Part shown: positions 1 through 6,625 of the stretch, piece by piece
How positions within the stretch are numbered: the stretch's first letter is position 1
Layout: each line of letters starts with the position of its first letter
Origin: a virus
Strand: one strand, 5' to 3'
DNA: 64,000 bases
Virus record (IMG/VR): IMGVR_UViG_3300037264_004923
Location: 1-64,000 of that record
Notes under the pieces: model-generated
Databases searched by the model: none
What the model was told of the DNA's origin: nothing
The model's input: the letters and a program-made list of their open reading frames with translations, nothing else
Made by a program: the position numbers and the translations under genes

Positions 1-27
1 AACGATTTCTCCCATCTGAAACCGATT

Positions 28-594
28 ATGAGTTCTAACTTGGAAAGCCTGATAGAAATCGCCCATCGTGTCCTGCGATGTACCGATTGTGGCCTTTGCC
101 AGACCAGAACGAACGCAGTTCCGGGCGGGGGTTCTCCTGACGCGAAGATTCTACTCGTAGGAGAAGCACCGGGAGAAGAGGAAGATAAGCAAGGAAATCC
201 TTTCGTCGGCAAGGCAGGCAATCTCTTGAATGAGGGTCTTCGGAAAGCCGGGATTGGTAGGGAAGAGATCTTTATCACGAATGCGGTGAAGTGTCGTCCT
301 CCAGGCAACAGAAACCCCAGTGATGTGGAGACTGAGGCTTGTTCGAAGTACCTGAAGGAACAAATCGCAGTGCTCGAGCCAGAACTCGTTGTAGTTCTGG
401 GTAAGGTCGCTGCCCAAGCCCTCCTTGGTAGAGAAGTCAAGATCACCAAGGAGAACGGGACGCTCGATTTCCTGAATGACGGTACTACGGTGTTAATGGT
501 TCTTCATCCGGCGTATGTTTTGCGGAACCAAACGCCGGAGATCAAGGAAAGCTTCTTCAGCGGTCTGAAGCAGGCGAAAGAACTTATTTCCTAA
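28..594 (+). CDS. Family 4 uracil-DNA glycosylase (Fe-S)
   Basis: Removes uracil from DNA to start base-excision repair. The 188-residue protein has the family-4 layout: Cys18 and Cys21 near the N-terminus and two later cysteines (in NAVKCRP and EACSKYL) that would bind a 4Fe-4S cluster, the motif GEAPGEEEDKQG for uracil and backbone contact, and the C-terminal HPAYVLRN motif. Length is normal for the family. The frame stays open to base 1, so the true start could lie just outside the window, but residue 1 here fits the expected N-terminus. It is the first gene of the tRNA-rich + strand block. Confidence 0.93.
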   Translation: MSSNLESLIEIAHRVLRCTDCGLCQTRTNAVPGGGSPDAKILLVGEAPGEEEDKQGNPFVGKAGNLLNEGLRKAGIGREEIFITNAVKCRPPGNRNPSDVETEACSKYLKEQIAVLEPELVVVLGKVAAQALLGREVKITKENGTLDFLNDGTTVLMVLHPAYVLRNQTPEIKESFFSGLKQAKELIS

Positions 595-604
595 GGGGAA
601 TAAC

Positions 605-691
605 ATGGCCCTCGACGAGGTGCAGAAAGATATGAACAAAGAATTCATGAGGGAAACGAGAAAGAATGGAAGTAATGGGAGAACTGGCTGA
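605..691 (+). CDS. Possible 28-residue peptide overlapping tRNA-Tyr
   Basis: A short ORF begins 10 bases after the UDG stop, with a purine-rich stretch (AAGGGGAA) just upstream as a plausible ribosome site. It is lysine/arginine-rich and runs 24 bases into the tRNA-Tyr gene. No family is recognised. The purine-rich site is the only support, so it may be chance. Confidence 0.25.
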   Translation: MALDEVQKDMNKEFMRETRKNGSNGRTG

Positions 692-755
692 TCCCAGCTG
701 CCTGTAAAGCAGTCGTCTTCGGACATTGGAGGTTCGATTCCTTCTACTTCCACCA
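668..755 (+). tRNA. trnY: tRNA-Tyr(GUA)
   Basis: The acceptor GGAAGTA pairs fully with TACTTCC and is followed by discriminator A and an encoded CCA. The anticodon loop CTGTAAA gives GUA. A long variable arm is present, as expected for a class II tyrosine tRNA. The T loop is TTCGATT. Confidence 0.95.
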
Positions 756-788
756 ACAAAATGGCAAGACATACAAAGGGGTTAGATA

Positions 789-1511
789 ATGCTCTCACTG
801 AGAGAGATCCTACCACAGATCTTCCACGTTCACCTGAAATCTGGGTATGATTTGGCATCCCTGTTCTTACGTTACCAAGAATACTATGAGTCGCCCAATC
901 CACGTTTTCGTGGCCAGATAGGGTGGTCCATCCTCGAGGATTACGCCCCTTGGTATGCTAAGACTTATGGAAAGGGTACCTTCAACTACCATTCTTCGTG
1001 GTCAGGCTTCAATATTCCTGGCACCGTTCTGGACTCTCATTTTCTGGCCGGTAATAGGCCGAGTATACCGGATCTAAGTCGTTACGATCTACTCATGGAG
1101 TCCATCTATTGGATCATACGAGGCGCCCTTCCAGAAGCTGATGCCAAGTTTTATCTTATCGGCACATCCGCCAAGGGCTTCCGTGGAGATGGAGATGTAG
1201 AAGGAGTTCTCTCTCATGAGATTGCCCATGGCCTCTACTATACTACGCCTGCCTATAAAACAGACGTGGAGAAGCTACTTTCGGAGATGGATGCTGATGC
1301 TTTTTCCGCCGCCAAAAAAGTTCTGGCGGACATGGGCTACGATGCGGCCACTCAGGTAGATGAGGTTCACGCCTACGCTTCCACTGGCCTCACAGAGAAG
1401 CTGGAACCCATTCTGACTTCCGAGATCTGCACTCCTTTCTTGGAGAACTTCACACGATGGCTGGAGAAGATGGCGGAGGCAAAACTACATAGTGTTCAAC
1501 AGGAGAGGTAG
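789..1511 (+). CDS. Putative zinc metallopeptidase (HExxH)
   Basis: A 240-residue soluble protein with a zincin active-site helix HEIAH at residues 143-147 and a downstream EMDADAF stretch around residue 167 that could supply the third zinc ligand. No signal peptide or membrane segment is visible. The family is not certain: it could be a phage peptidase acting on host or virion protein. The last 10 bases, including the stop codon, lie inside the next tRNA-Ser gene, so the mature tRNA must be cut from the same transcript that carries this message. Confidence 0.75.
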   Translation: MLSLREILPQIFHVHLKSGYDLASLFLRYQEYYESPNPRFRGQIGWSILEDYAPWYAKTYGKGTFNYHSSWSGFNIPGTVLDSHFLAGNRPSIPDLSRYDLLMESIYWIIRGALPEADAKFYLIGTSAKGFRGDGDVEGVLSHEIAHGLYYTTPAYKTDVEKLLSEMDADAFSAAKKVLADMGYDAATQVDEVHAYASTGLTEKLEPILTSEICTPFLENFTRWLEKMAEAKLHSVQQER

Positions 1512-1591
1512 TCAAGAGGCCGAAGACGCCGCCCTGGAAAGGCGGTATGCGGGTAACCGTATCGCGAGTTCGAATCTCGCCCTCTCCGCCA
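1502..1591 (+). tRNA. trnS1: tRNA-Ser(GGA)
   Basis: The acceptor GGAGAGG pairs with CCTCTCC, then G73 and an encoded CCA. The anticodon loop CTGGAAA gives GGA. There is a long variable arm (class II) and a T loop TTCGAAT. The 5' end overlaps the 3' end of the metallopeptidase gene by 10 bases. Confidence 0.95.
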
Positions 1592-1602
1592 AGGAAAACC
1601 CC

Positions 1603-1776
1603 ATGGTAAAATCTCCATGTGTCAAGCTCTGTGTGATGAACTTGGAAAAGCAGATGTGCGAAGGCTGCTACCGTACGCAGGAAGAGATCGGTGGATGGCG
1701 GAAGCGTAGCGAGGAAGAGCAACTTGCCATCCTCAAACGCATAGAGGAACGGAAGAAAGGCATCGCAGACAAGTAG
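1603..1776 (+). CDS. DUF1289-like cysteine-rich small protein
   Basis: A 57-residue protein with the pattern C-x3-C-x(8)-C-x2-C followed by an RTQEEIGGW stretch, the signature of DUF1289 proteins found in many proteobacteria. The cysteines probably bind zinc or an Fe-S centre; the family's function is unknown. ATG 1603 follows AAGGAAAACCCC, a reasonable ribosome site. The last base of the TAG stop is also base 1 of the next tRNA-Ser. Confidence 0.8.
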   Translation: MVKSPCVKLCVMNLEKQMCEGCYRTQEEIGGWRKRSEEEQLAILKRIEERKKGIADK

Positions 1777-1867
1777 GAGAGGTGGCAGAGGCTGGCTGAA
1801 TGCACCTGTCTTGAAAACAGGAAAAGCTGAAAGGCTTTCGGGGGTTCGAGTCCCTCCCTCTCCGCCA
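1776..1867 (+). tRNA. trnS2: tRNA-Ser(UGA)
   Basis: The acceptor GGAGAGG pairs with CCTCTCC, followed by G73 and encoded CCA. The anticodon loop CTTGAAA gives UGA. Long variable arm. The acceptor stem is identical to that of tRNA-Ser(GGA) about 270 bases upstream, suggesting duplication. Its first base is the last base of the preceding stop codon. Confidence 0.95.
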
Positions 1868-1955
1868 CGCAAAGGAGACCTATCGAGAAATGACTTGCCG
1901 TAATTTTCGAGGCGGGGAAAATAACTTCCTCACCATTTTATGAAAGGAAAGTATA

Positions 1956-2225
1956 ATGCAACCGCAACCTGATCCCCGTATCCACAAGAACGATTTAGCC
2001 TCCTTCACTTCCAACGGGAAACGCTTCGTGGTAAACGGAAGCCCTGGTGTCCCCAGAAACGCCTGTGTAGAGGAGTTCGACGGAACCCTACGATGTTGGG
2101 CTTCCAAGGAATGGCTGGACGATGCCGCGGCGAACTACGTGCGCGCCAACGCAACCTTCCGACCTGAGAATAACTGCTTCGTTTGGAATGAAGGCGTTCG
2201 GGTTTGGGAAGTGAGAAAGGGGTAG
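1956..2225 (+). CDS. Hypothetical protein, 89 aa
   Basis: No family recognised. A soluble, tryptophan-containing protein without signal peptide or membrane segment. Start ATG 1956 is preceded by GAAAGGAAAG, a good ribosome site. It leads a tight run of three small genes (next starts 3 bases after its stop), so the three are probably co-translated. Confidence 0.65.
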   Translation: MQPQPDPRIHKNDLASFTSNGKRFVVNGSPGVPRNACVEEFDGTLRCWASKEWLDDAAANYVRANATFRPENNCFVWNEGVRVWEVRKG

Positions 2226-2227
2226 AC

Positions 2228-2389
2228 ATGGAAAAGAAACGCATCGAGTACCTGTTGAATCGCTACGACTTCAGGAAGAAAGAAGTCTCCAACCAGGGCG
2301 CGGAAGGACCCAGCTTCCAAGAAGCGGTTCATGCTCTGGTGGAGTGCTTGGATGAACTGAACACCAGCGACCCTGTCGTGGAGGCGTAG
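2228..2389 (+). CDS. Hypothetical small acidic protein, 53 aa
   Basis: Starts 2 bases after the previous stop; the upstream AGAAAGGGG inside the preceding gene serves as ribosome site. Charged and probably helical, with no recognised domain. Part of the small-gene run 1956-2610. Confidence 0.6.
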   Translation: MEKKRIEYLLNRYDFRKKEVSNQGAEGPSFQEAVHALVECLDELNTSDPVVEA

Positions 2390-2391
2390 GG

Positions 2392-2610
2392 ATGCGCTTC
2401 GCTCCAGGTCCCTTGGGTAGGCCGCTGACGCCGCACGAAGAAACTTGTAGCTGCCCTGGTGCCCAAGAAGCCAGGCACAAGGCCGGGAAAAGAAAAGACA
2501 CAGACGACATGCCGCTACTGTGGTGCGATTATGAAGAGTGTGAGATCATCATGCTGCAGTGGATAGCCAAAGATCCAAACTGGAAAGATGGAGAATACGA
2601 TCCTAGATGA
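2392..2610 (+). CDS. Hypothetical protein, 72 aa
   Basis: No family recognised. It has an N-terminal CSCPG pair of cysteines and a later CDYEEC pair, so a small metal site is possible. Starts 2 bases after the previous stop; its TGA overlaps the ATG of the interrupted HNH gene (ATGA). Confidence 0.55.
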   Translation: MRFAPGPLGRPLTPHEETCSCPGAQEARHKAGKRKDTDDMPLLWCDYEECEIIMLQWIAKDPNWKDGEYDPR

Positions 2611-2987
2611 GAAACGGCCCATACCTACTACGAATAGCCCCGAGCGACTATCCTGGAAAGAAATACAGGGATAGGTAAGCCTACGAGCACCACCTCGTGT
2701 GGTGGCAGACTACCGGGGAAGTAATAGATACGGAAACCTTCATCATTCATCACACGAATGAAGACAAGCACGACAACAGGTTCCAGAACCTAGAGAAAAT
2801 GCTGAGAGCGGAGCACTCGAGAGAGCACTCTATGATAGCGGAAACCCGCATCATTGTTTGTGATTGGTGCGGCATAAAGTTCGAGAGAACTCTACGGAAC
2901 ATAAAATCCCATATCAGGGCCGGAGCCAAGCACTCCTTCTGCTGCCGTTCCCACCAAGTTAGATTCCAACAGAAATACCAGAGATAG
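2607..2987 (+). pseudogene. HNH homing endonuclease interrupted by an in-frame stop
   Basis: Read through one TAA (2676-2678), this frame encodes a typical phage HNH nuclease of about 126 residues. PGKKYRDR precedes the stop. After it come YEHHLVWWQ, then IIHHTNEDKHDNRFQNLE (the His-Asn-His catalytic core), then a CxxC...CC zinc-knuckle. A GTG at 2697 could restart translation but would drop the first histidines of the core and has no ribosome site. The gene is therefore either dead or made as a truncated product. It ends 2 bases before tRNA-Asn, a usual place for a free-standing homing gene. Confidence 0.75.
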
Positions 2988-2989
2988 AT

Positions 2990-3061
2990 TGGGCAGTACC
3001 ATAACGGCAATGGACCTCCCTGTTAAGGAGTTGTATGTAGGTTCAAATCCTACCTGCCCAG
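2990..3061 (+). tRNA. trnN: tRNA-Asn(GUU)
   Basis: The acceptor TGGGCAG pairs with CTGCCCA, followed by G73; no CCA is encoded (CAA follows). The D stem CCAT/ATGG and T arm GTAGG-TTCAAAT-CCTAC are intact. The anticodon loop CTGTTAA gives GUU. The 27-43 pair is a mismatch. Confidence 0.88.
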
Positions 3062-3094
3062 CAAGTAAAGGAAAAACAAACAAAGGAAAGCCAG

Positions 3095-3292
3095 ATGGAT
3101 GAAAGAGCCCAGAAATACATACAGGAGGTGACGCCGTCGGAGTACCTGAGCGAAGATCCTGTGCTGGAACTGATAGAGTCTCACAAAAGGCAACGACAGA
3201 TAGTCGGAGAAGAAACGGAGAGAAGGTTGAGAGCCCACCAACGGCTGTGGTTCCTGCCGTTTCGTGTTCGACGCTGGCTGCAGGGGTTTTAG
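3095..3292 (+). CDS. Hypothetical charged protein, 65 aa
   Basis: No family recognised. Highly charged and largely helical by composition, with an arginine-rich C-terminus (RLRAHQR, RVRRW). Start ATG is preceded by AAGGAAAGCCAG. It lies 2 bases before the next gene. Confidence 0.6.
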   Translation: MDERAQKYIQEVTPSEYLSEDPVLELIESHKRQRQIVGEETERRLRAHQRLWFLPFRVRRWLQGF

Positions 3293-3294
3293 AC

Positions 3295-3810
3295 ATGTAT
3301 GCCCGTCGTAGCAACGAGGTTCGGGGATTCGTGGATTTTCCGATCAACGACCCTGCTTACAAGAACTCAGGGGAAGGAGGCATGTTCGTTCGTCTAGTGG
3401 TCGCGGAGAACGAACCTGATACTTATTGGGGAGTTTGCTGCGGCGGAACTCAGAGTTTTCTCTACGACGAGCTACTTCTGGGAGATGACGTCACCCGAGA
3501 TCTAAGCTTCGAGGAATCTATAGTAGTATCGTCTTCCGAAGGATATCCGTCCGAAAACTTTCACTTTCCTCGCCGACGGGAGGTCTTCAACGAACCACCA
3601 GGTAAGCTGGATCCATACCTCTCCGTTCCCTACCTGAGTATTATCACGCTCGGTACTACAGGGTGGTCCGGTTGGAATGAGAACAGTGTGAAATACTTTC
3701 GCTGCCGATACGAAAATCTAACGGCGGAAGGTAAAGAACTGTACGACATGATCAAGAAGCTGTACGAGGGTAAGGGTACTCTCTACTTACAGACTTGGTT
3801 GGATACATAG
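3295..3810 (+). CDS. Hypothetical protein, 171 aa
   Basis: No family recognised. Soluble, mixed alpha/beta composition, with a CCGG stretch near residue 48. ATG 3295 is chosen because it sits 2 bases after the previous stop; an upstream in-frame start at 3247 would overlap that gene by 46 bases. Next gene starts 8 bases downstream. Confidence 0.65.
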   Translation: MYARRSNEVRGFVDFPINDPAYKNSGEGGMFVRLVVAENEPDTYWGVCCGGTQSFLYDELLLGDDVTRDLSFEESIVVSSSEGYPSENFHFPRRREVFNEPPGKLDPYLSVPYLSIITLGTTGWSGWNENSVKYFRCRYENLTAEGKELYDMIKKLYEGKGTLYLQTWLDT

Positions 3811-3818
3811 AGGTAGGC

Positions 3819-3980
3819 ATGGACGCGGAAGTATTATCAGTGCTGAGCAAGATTTTGAACCATCACCAGAACATCGAGGACCTCTACGAGGCGGATATGG
3901 ATCCTACCTTGAAGTTCCTGAAGATGGGTGAGGAGAACGAAGAGATCGGCAAGTTGGTCATGGAAATCCTGCCGGGATAA
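3819..3980 (+). CDS. Hypothetical small acidic protein, 53 aa
   Basis: A small, strongly acidic, probably helical protein. AGAGGTAGGC precedes ATG 3819. No family recognised. Co-directional with 12-base spacing to the next gene. Confidence 0.6.
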   Translation: MDAEVLSVLSKILNHHQNIEDLYEADMDPTLKFLKMGEENEEIGKLVMEILPG

Positions 3981-3992
3981 AAGGAATACGAC

Positions 3993-4274
3993 ATGGATCT
4001 ACTGAAGCTCCTGGGCAACATCGATCTGAACAAGATCGCAGCCGATGTAATGTCGAAGATGAAGATCCAACCCTTTGACCTTTACTTCGTGGTGGATCAG
4101 CAGCCAAGTACAGGTAAATACGAGTTCCTAGGAATGACCTACACCCACGAAGCTGCCCGACAGCTTGTTGGGCAACAGAGGGACGGACAACAGGTCAAGA
4201 TCCTCAAGATGGAGATGGGAAACGCGGTACGGATAATGAAAGAAATGGGACTGGTTCAGGACGTCAAGGTTTGA
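3993..4274 (+). CDS. Hypothetical protein, 93 aa
   Basis: No family recognised. Basic, soluble; the middle (TGKYEFLGMTYTHEAARQLV) reads like a small alpha/beta fold. AAAGGAATACGAC precedes the ATG. The TGA stop lies within the -35 box of the promoter for the cold-shock gene. Confidence 0.65.
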   Translation: MDLLKLLGNIDLNKIAADVMSKMKIQPFDLYFVVDQQPSTGKYEFLGMTYTHEAARQLVGQQRDGQQVKILKMEMGNAVRIMKEMGLVQDVKV

Positions 4275-4299
4275 CATCCGGGCTTGAATGTTCTATCAT
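4271..4299 (+). promoter_or_regulatory. Sigma-70 promoter for the cold-shock gene
   Basis: TTGACA (4271-4276), 17-base spacer, TATCAT (4294-4299). The -35 box is consensus and the -10 box is one or two bases off. Transcription should start near 4306, leaving a leader of about 78 bases before the csp ATG. The box overlaps the stop codon of the preceding gene. Confidence 0.88.
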
Positions 4300-4383
4300 T
4301 TAGATGTGGGCAGAGTGTTTCAGCCCACGCTAATAAGTGCTGCTATTTCTAGCGGCCAGTAAAAAGGAAAAAGGTAAATTAGT

Positions 4384-4587
4384 ATGGAATTTGGCGTTGT
4401 GAAATTTTTCGATGAGAAGAAAGGTTTTGGTTTTATCACTCCAGATGAGGGTACGAAGGACGTCTTCGTGCATTTTTCTAACATTTCTGCCGAGGGCTTC
4501 CGCACGTTGGAAGAGGGACAGAAGGTAGAATACGAATCGGGTGAAGGTCGCAAAGGACCAGAAGCTCGGAACGTAAAAGCAGTCTGA
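4384..4587 (+). CDS. csp: Cold-shock domain protein (CspA family)
   Basis: A 67-residue OB-fold RNA/ssDNA-binding protein, full length for the family. RNP1-like KGFGFI and RNP2-like DVFVHFS are both present, as is the N-terminal [11 protein letters not shown]. Such proteins melt RNA secondary structure and can act as antiterminators or chaperones. It has its own near-consensus promoter and is followed by a strong hairpin, so it is probably a one-gene transcription unit with some read-through into the tRNAs. Confidence 0.95.
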   Translation: MEFGVVKFFDEKKGFGFITPDEGTKDVFVHFSNISAEGFRTLEEGQKVEYESGEGRKGPEARNVKAV

Positions 4588-4596
4588 TAACAGAAT

Positions 4597-4618
4597 CCCA
4601 GTTCCAGAAGGAACTGGG
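4597..4618 (+). terminator. Hairpin after csp
   Basis: A perfect 9-bp stem CCCAGTTCC/GGAACTGGG with an AGAA loop, 9 bases after the csp stop. The 3' tail is not U-rich, so it may act mainly as a stabilising or processing hairpin and only weakly as a terminator. Confidence 0.55.
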
Positions 4619-4682
4619 CTTCACAAGGATGTTGCCACATGAGACGCACCGCCGTCCAACTGGGACGGTACAAGTCAAGAAA

Positions 4683-4754
4683 CAGGGCGTAGCGCAGAGG
4701 CAGCGCGTCTGGCCTGGGCCCAGAAAGTCGGAGGTTCGATTCCTCCCGCCCTGA
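4683..4754 (+). tRNA. trnP: tRNA-Pro(UGG)
   Basis: The acceptor CAGGGCG pairs with CGCCCTG (C1-G72, usual for proline), then A73; no CCA is encoded (TAA follows). The anticodon arm TCTGG-CCTGGGC-CCAGA gives UGG. D stem GCGC/GCGC, T loop TTCGATT. Confidence 0.93.
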
Positions 4755-4766
4755 TAAGTTTCGAAC

Positions 4767-4841
4767 GGTAGCCGTAGTGTAATGGTGGCACGTCAGGTTG
4801 TGACCCTGAAAGAATGGGATCGTTCCCCGTCGGTTACCCCA
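4767..4841 (+). tRNA. trnH: tRNA-His(GUG)
   Basis: Base 4767 is the extra G(-1) typical of histidine tRNAs, facing C73. The acceptor GTAGCCG pairs with CGGTTAC and CCA is encoded. The anticodon loop TTGTGAC gives GUG. The T loop (ATCGTTC) is atypical but the stem is intact. Confidence 0.9.
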
Positions 4842-4870
4842 AAATGTTTCAGAGTAGAGGAATAATTCTA

Positions 4871-4945
4871 GGTCGAGTAGCCAAGAGGCCAAGCAAAAGT
4901 CTGCAAAACTTTCATACGCGGGTTCGACTCCCGCCTCGACTTCCA
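4871..4945 (+). tRNA. trnC: tRNA-Cys(GCA)
   Basis: The acceptor GGTCGAG pairs with CTCGACT (G1-U72 wobble), with discriminator T73, the main cysteine identity base, and encoded CCA. The anticodon arm AAAGT-CTGCAAA-ACTTT gives GCA. T arm GCGGG-TTCGACT-CCCGC. Confidence 0.92.
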
Positions 4946-4967
4946 ATCAATAACGGGGAGATTTTCC

Positions 4968-5414
4968 ATGGCTGTTTTCTATCTGGAAGTTCATCAAGAG
5001 GGCGAACTCGTCCTAGACGAGATGCATGCCTCCGAGGAAGGCGCCAAGGTCTCCTTAAGTGCTTTCGTCCACAACTATTGGGACATCGATATTATAGGGA
5101 GGGACCCCTATACCATTTCAGCCAAGGAAGCCATAGCCCTTTTCTTCGATGTCACGGAATTTTCCTCCTACTCTATAACTCCCTACAAACTCCAAGGAGA
5201 AATTCCAGCGGAGGCGCCGGTTCCCCACCCAAACCCGTTTCCGGGCATGGAACCTGTGCCCCTACAAGACGTGGAAGTGAGGATTATCAGCGCCTGCTTG
5301 GCGATGGTGACGCCGGGGATCGTTAGGAAATACATCCAACAGTATTTTGAGCACGATTATCCCATCGAATACGTGCAGAAGGCGCAGGCGGCCGTGATAA
5401 AGAAGATGGAGTAG
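4968..5414 (+). CDS. Hypothetical protein, 148 aa
   Basis: No family recognised. Soluble and acidic; a proline-rich linker (VPHPNPFPGMEP) near residue 85 separates two parts. GGGGAGATTTTCC precedes ATG 4968. It follows tRNA-Cys directly. The 111 bases after it (5415-5525) hold only a 23-codon ORF without clear support. Confidence 0.65.
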   Translation: MAVFYLEVHQEGELVLDEMHASEEGAKVSLSAFVHNYWDIDIIGRDPYTISAKEAIALFFDVTEFSSYSITPYKLQGEIPAEAPVPHPNPFPGMEPVPLQDVEVRIISACLAMVTPGIVRKYIQQYFEHDYPIEYVQKAQAAVIKKME

Positions 5415-5525
5415 AGATGTATCTCTGGGTCAGATGTCGCAGTACTATCGGGCAATCGAGGGTCGTGAGATTAGCCGTAGCCAAATAAGACCATAGTAGA
5501 AAGGACTCTGAAAAACTGGAGTAGT

Positions 5526-5885
5526 ATGTTCATTCCCGGCGACGTAGCCGCCTATCTTTCCACTCTAGAACCAGGTGCGTTAGTTCAGACACGCTTCTGG
5601 ATTGTGCTTCGAATAAAGAAGCAAGACTTTGGTGACCGACTGGAGATGCATCCTATAATAGACATGATGGTCCCCAAGGATGGCTTCGGGGAGTTCATTG
5701 GCATCGTAAGGAATAGCGACGAGTTATACAATGTTGTCACCCCCGATCCGAAAAAGGATGACGACAAGAAGAGGGACTTCATCTACCTAACCTACAAGGT
5801 TAAGGTACAAGGACAGACGGGCTGGAAGAAGCTGATAGAGTTTCTCGCCCAAAATGAAATGCTGGAAGAAGATCAGGAGCATTGA
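5526..5885 (+). CDS. Hypothetical protein, 119 aa
   Basis: No family recognised. Starts MFIPGDVAAYL; beta-rich by composition, with a lysine/aspartate-rich loop (PDPKKDDDKKRD) around residues 74-85 and an acidic tail. An AGTAGAAAGGACTC purine block lies about 20 bases upstream. Confidence 0.6.
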   Translation: MFIPGDVAAYLSTLEPGALVQTRFWIVLRIKKQDFGDRLEMHPIIDMMVPKDGFGEFIGIVRNSDELYNVVTPDPKKDDDKKRDFIYLTYKVKVQGQTGWKKLIEFLAQNEMLEEDQEH

Positions 5886-5897
5886 TTTAGTACCACC

Positions 5898-5996
5898 ATG
5901 TATACCTACCACAAATGTAGGTGCCAAGTCTGCAAAGATGCCTGGAATACTCTGATCAGAAAGTACAAGCAAAAGGCCAGGAATAAGCGCTCTTAG
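5898..5996 (+). CDS. Small Cys-rich peptide (YTYHKCRCxxC type)
   Basis: A 32-residue protein MYTYHKCRCQVC... with a basic C-terminal tail. It resembles the tiny GYTxHxCRCxxC proteins common in phage genomes, which may bind zinc and nucleic acid; their role is unknown. The last 10 bases overlap the 5' exon of tRNA-Lys. The start has only a weak ribosome site. Confidence 0.55.
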   Translation: MYTYHKCRCQVCKDAWNTLIRKYKQKARNKRS

Positions 5997-6273
5997 CTCA
6001 ATTGGCAGAGCAGCGGGCTTCAAATAGGAGCCCTTATAGGGAAACCCATAAGGTGAATCCGGTCAAATTCGGGGAACCCCTACAGGAGGCGTCCTAAGGC
6101 AACCCCGAGCCAAGCCCAGACATGGGAAGGTGTAGAGACTTGACGGCCGGGACCTAAAGGCGAAAGCCCATGGTCGTGAGAAAGTCCAGACCAGCAAGCC
6201 GTACAGGTGGCTTGGGAAACCAAGTGCTGGTAAGTTAACCCGTCGGTTGAAGGTTCGACTCCTTCAGGGCGCA
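5987..6273 (+). tRNA. trnK: tRNA-Lys(UUU), interrupted by a group I intron
   Basis: Exons are 5987-6020 and 6235-6273. Joined, they give a 73-base tRNA. The acceptor GCGCTCT pairs with AGGGCGC, the D stem is GCTC/GAGC, the anticodon arm is GCGGG-CTTTTAA-CCCGT (anticodon UUU) and the T arm is GAAGG-TTCGACT-CCTTC, with A73. No CCA is encoded. The intron sits between U34 and the next anticodon base. Reading the unspliced 5' side alone would give a false UCA loop. Confidence 0.92.
6021..6234 (+). ncRNA. Group I intron (IC3-like) in tRNA-Lys
   Basis: A 214-base self-splicing ribozyme without an ORF. The 5' exon end GGGCTT (6015-6020) pairs with GAGCCC of the internal guide (6028-6033), with the required U-G wobble at the splice site, and the intron ends in G6234. 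The core blocks AAATTCGGGG, ACCCCGAGCCAAG and GTAGAGACTTGACGGC closely match the conserved core of cyanobacterial tRNA-Leu introns. P2 (TTAT-GGG/CCC-ATAA) is also visible. Phage tRNA introns are rare. Confidence 0.92.
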
Positions 6274-6293
6274 TCAGTTCTACGCCGCGTTGA

Positions 6294-6365
6294 AGGCCGT
6301 GAGCCGGCGCTCAAGCGGATCTCCAAAATCTGTTGTCCGAGGATCGACACCTCGACGGCCTGCCA
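6294..6365 (+). tRNA. trnW: tRNA-Trp(CCA) with a shortened D arm
   Basis: The acceptor AGGCCGT pairs perfectly with ACGGCCT, then G73 and encoded CCA. The anticodon arm CGGAT-CTCCAAA-ATCTG gives CCA. The T stem CGAGG/CCTCG is intact but its loop (ATCGACA) is atypical. The D region is about 4 bases short; GAGC/GCTC around CGGC is the only stem available. It may be functional with a minimal D arm, or decaying. Confidence 0.7.
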
Positions 6366-6378
6366 CATAGGAGTACTC

Positions 6379-6525
6379 ATGCAAATCGAAGATCTCGGTA
6401 GAAGTTTGGCAACAATTGTTGTTTGGTCCGCGCCAGCATTTTCTTGTTGGGCGACAGGTTCCCCAGCGGTCGCGTGGGTGTTCCTTCTCTCCTTCATCGC
6501 TACACCAATGATCTGGAGAGACTGA
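6379..6525 (+). CDS. Small membrane protein, 48 aa
   Basis: ATG 6379 follows a good site (TAGGAGTACTC). The peptide has one or two hydrophobic stretches (ATIVVWSAPAF and VAWVFLLSFIATPM), so it is probably an inner-membrane peptide. No family recognised. It sits between tRNA-Trp and tRNA-Val and ends 4 bases before the latter. Confidence 0.6.
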   Translation: MQIEDLGRSLATIVVWSAPAFSCWATGSPAVAWVFLLSFIATPMIWRD

Positions 6526-6529
6526 TTAT

Positions 6530-6605
6530 ACGCGCGTAGCTCAGTGGTAGAGCACTGCGTTTACATCGCAGGTTGTCGCTGGTTCAATCCCAGTCGCGCG
6601 TACCA
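6530..6605 (+). tRNA. trnV: tRNA-Val(UAC)
   Basis: The acceptor ACGCGCG pairs with CGCGCGT, then A73 and encoded CCA. D stem GCTC/GAGC, anticodon arm CTGCG-TTTACAT-CGCAG (UAC), T loop TTCAATC. Confidence 0.93.
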
Positions 6606-6625
6606 TTTTATTCCACGAGGTATAG

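Noticed and set aside
4630-4753. 41-codon ORF across tRNA-Pro
   Set aside because: It covers a complete, well-formed tRNA gene, which explains the sequence.
5417-5488. 23-codon ORF between 4968 and 5526 genes
   Set aside because: No ribosome site and no conserved feature; it lies in a 111-base gap and is probably chance.
6011-6030. Suppressor tRNA reading UGA (loop CTTCAAA)
   Set aside because: This loop is formed only if the intron start is read as exon. The splice-site pairing and 3' exon show the true anticodon is UUU.
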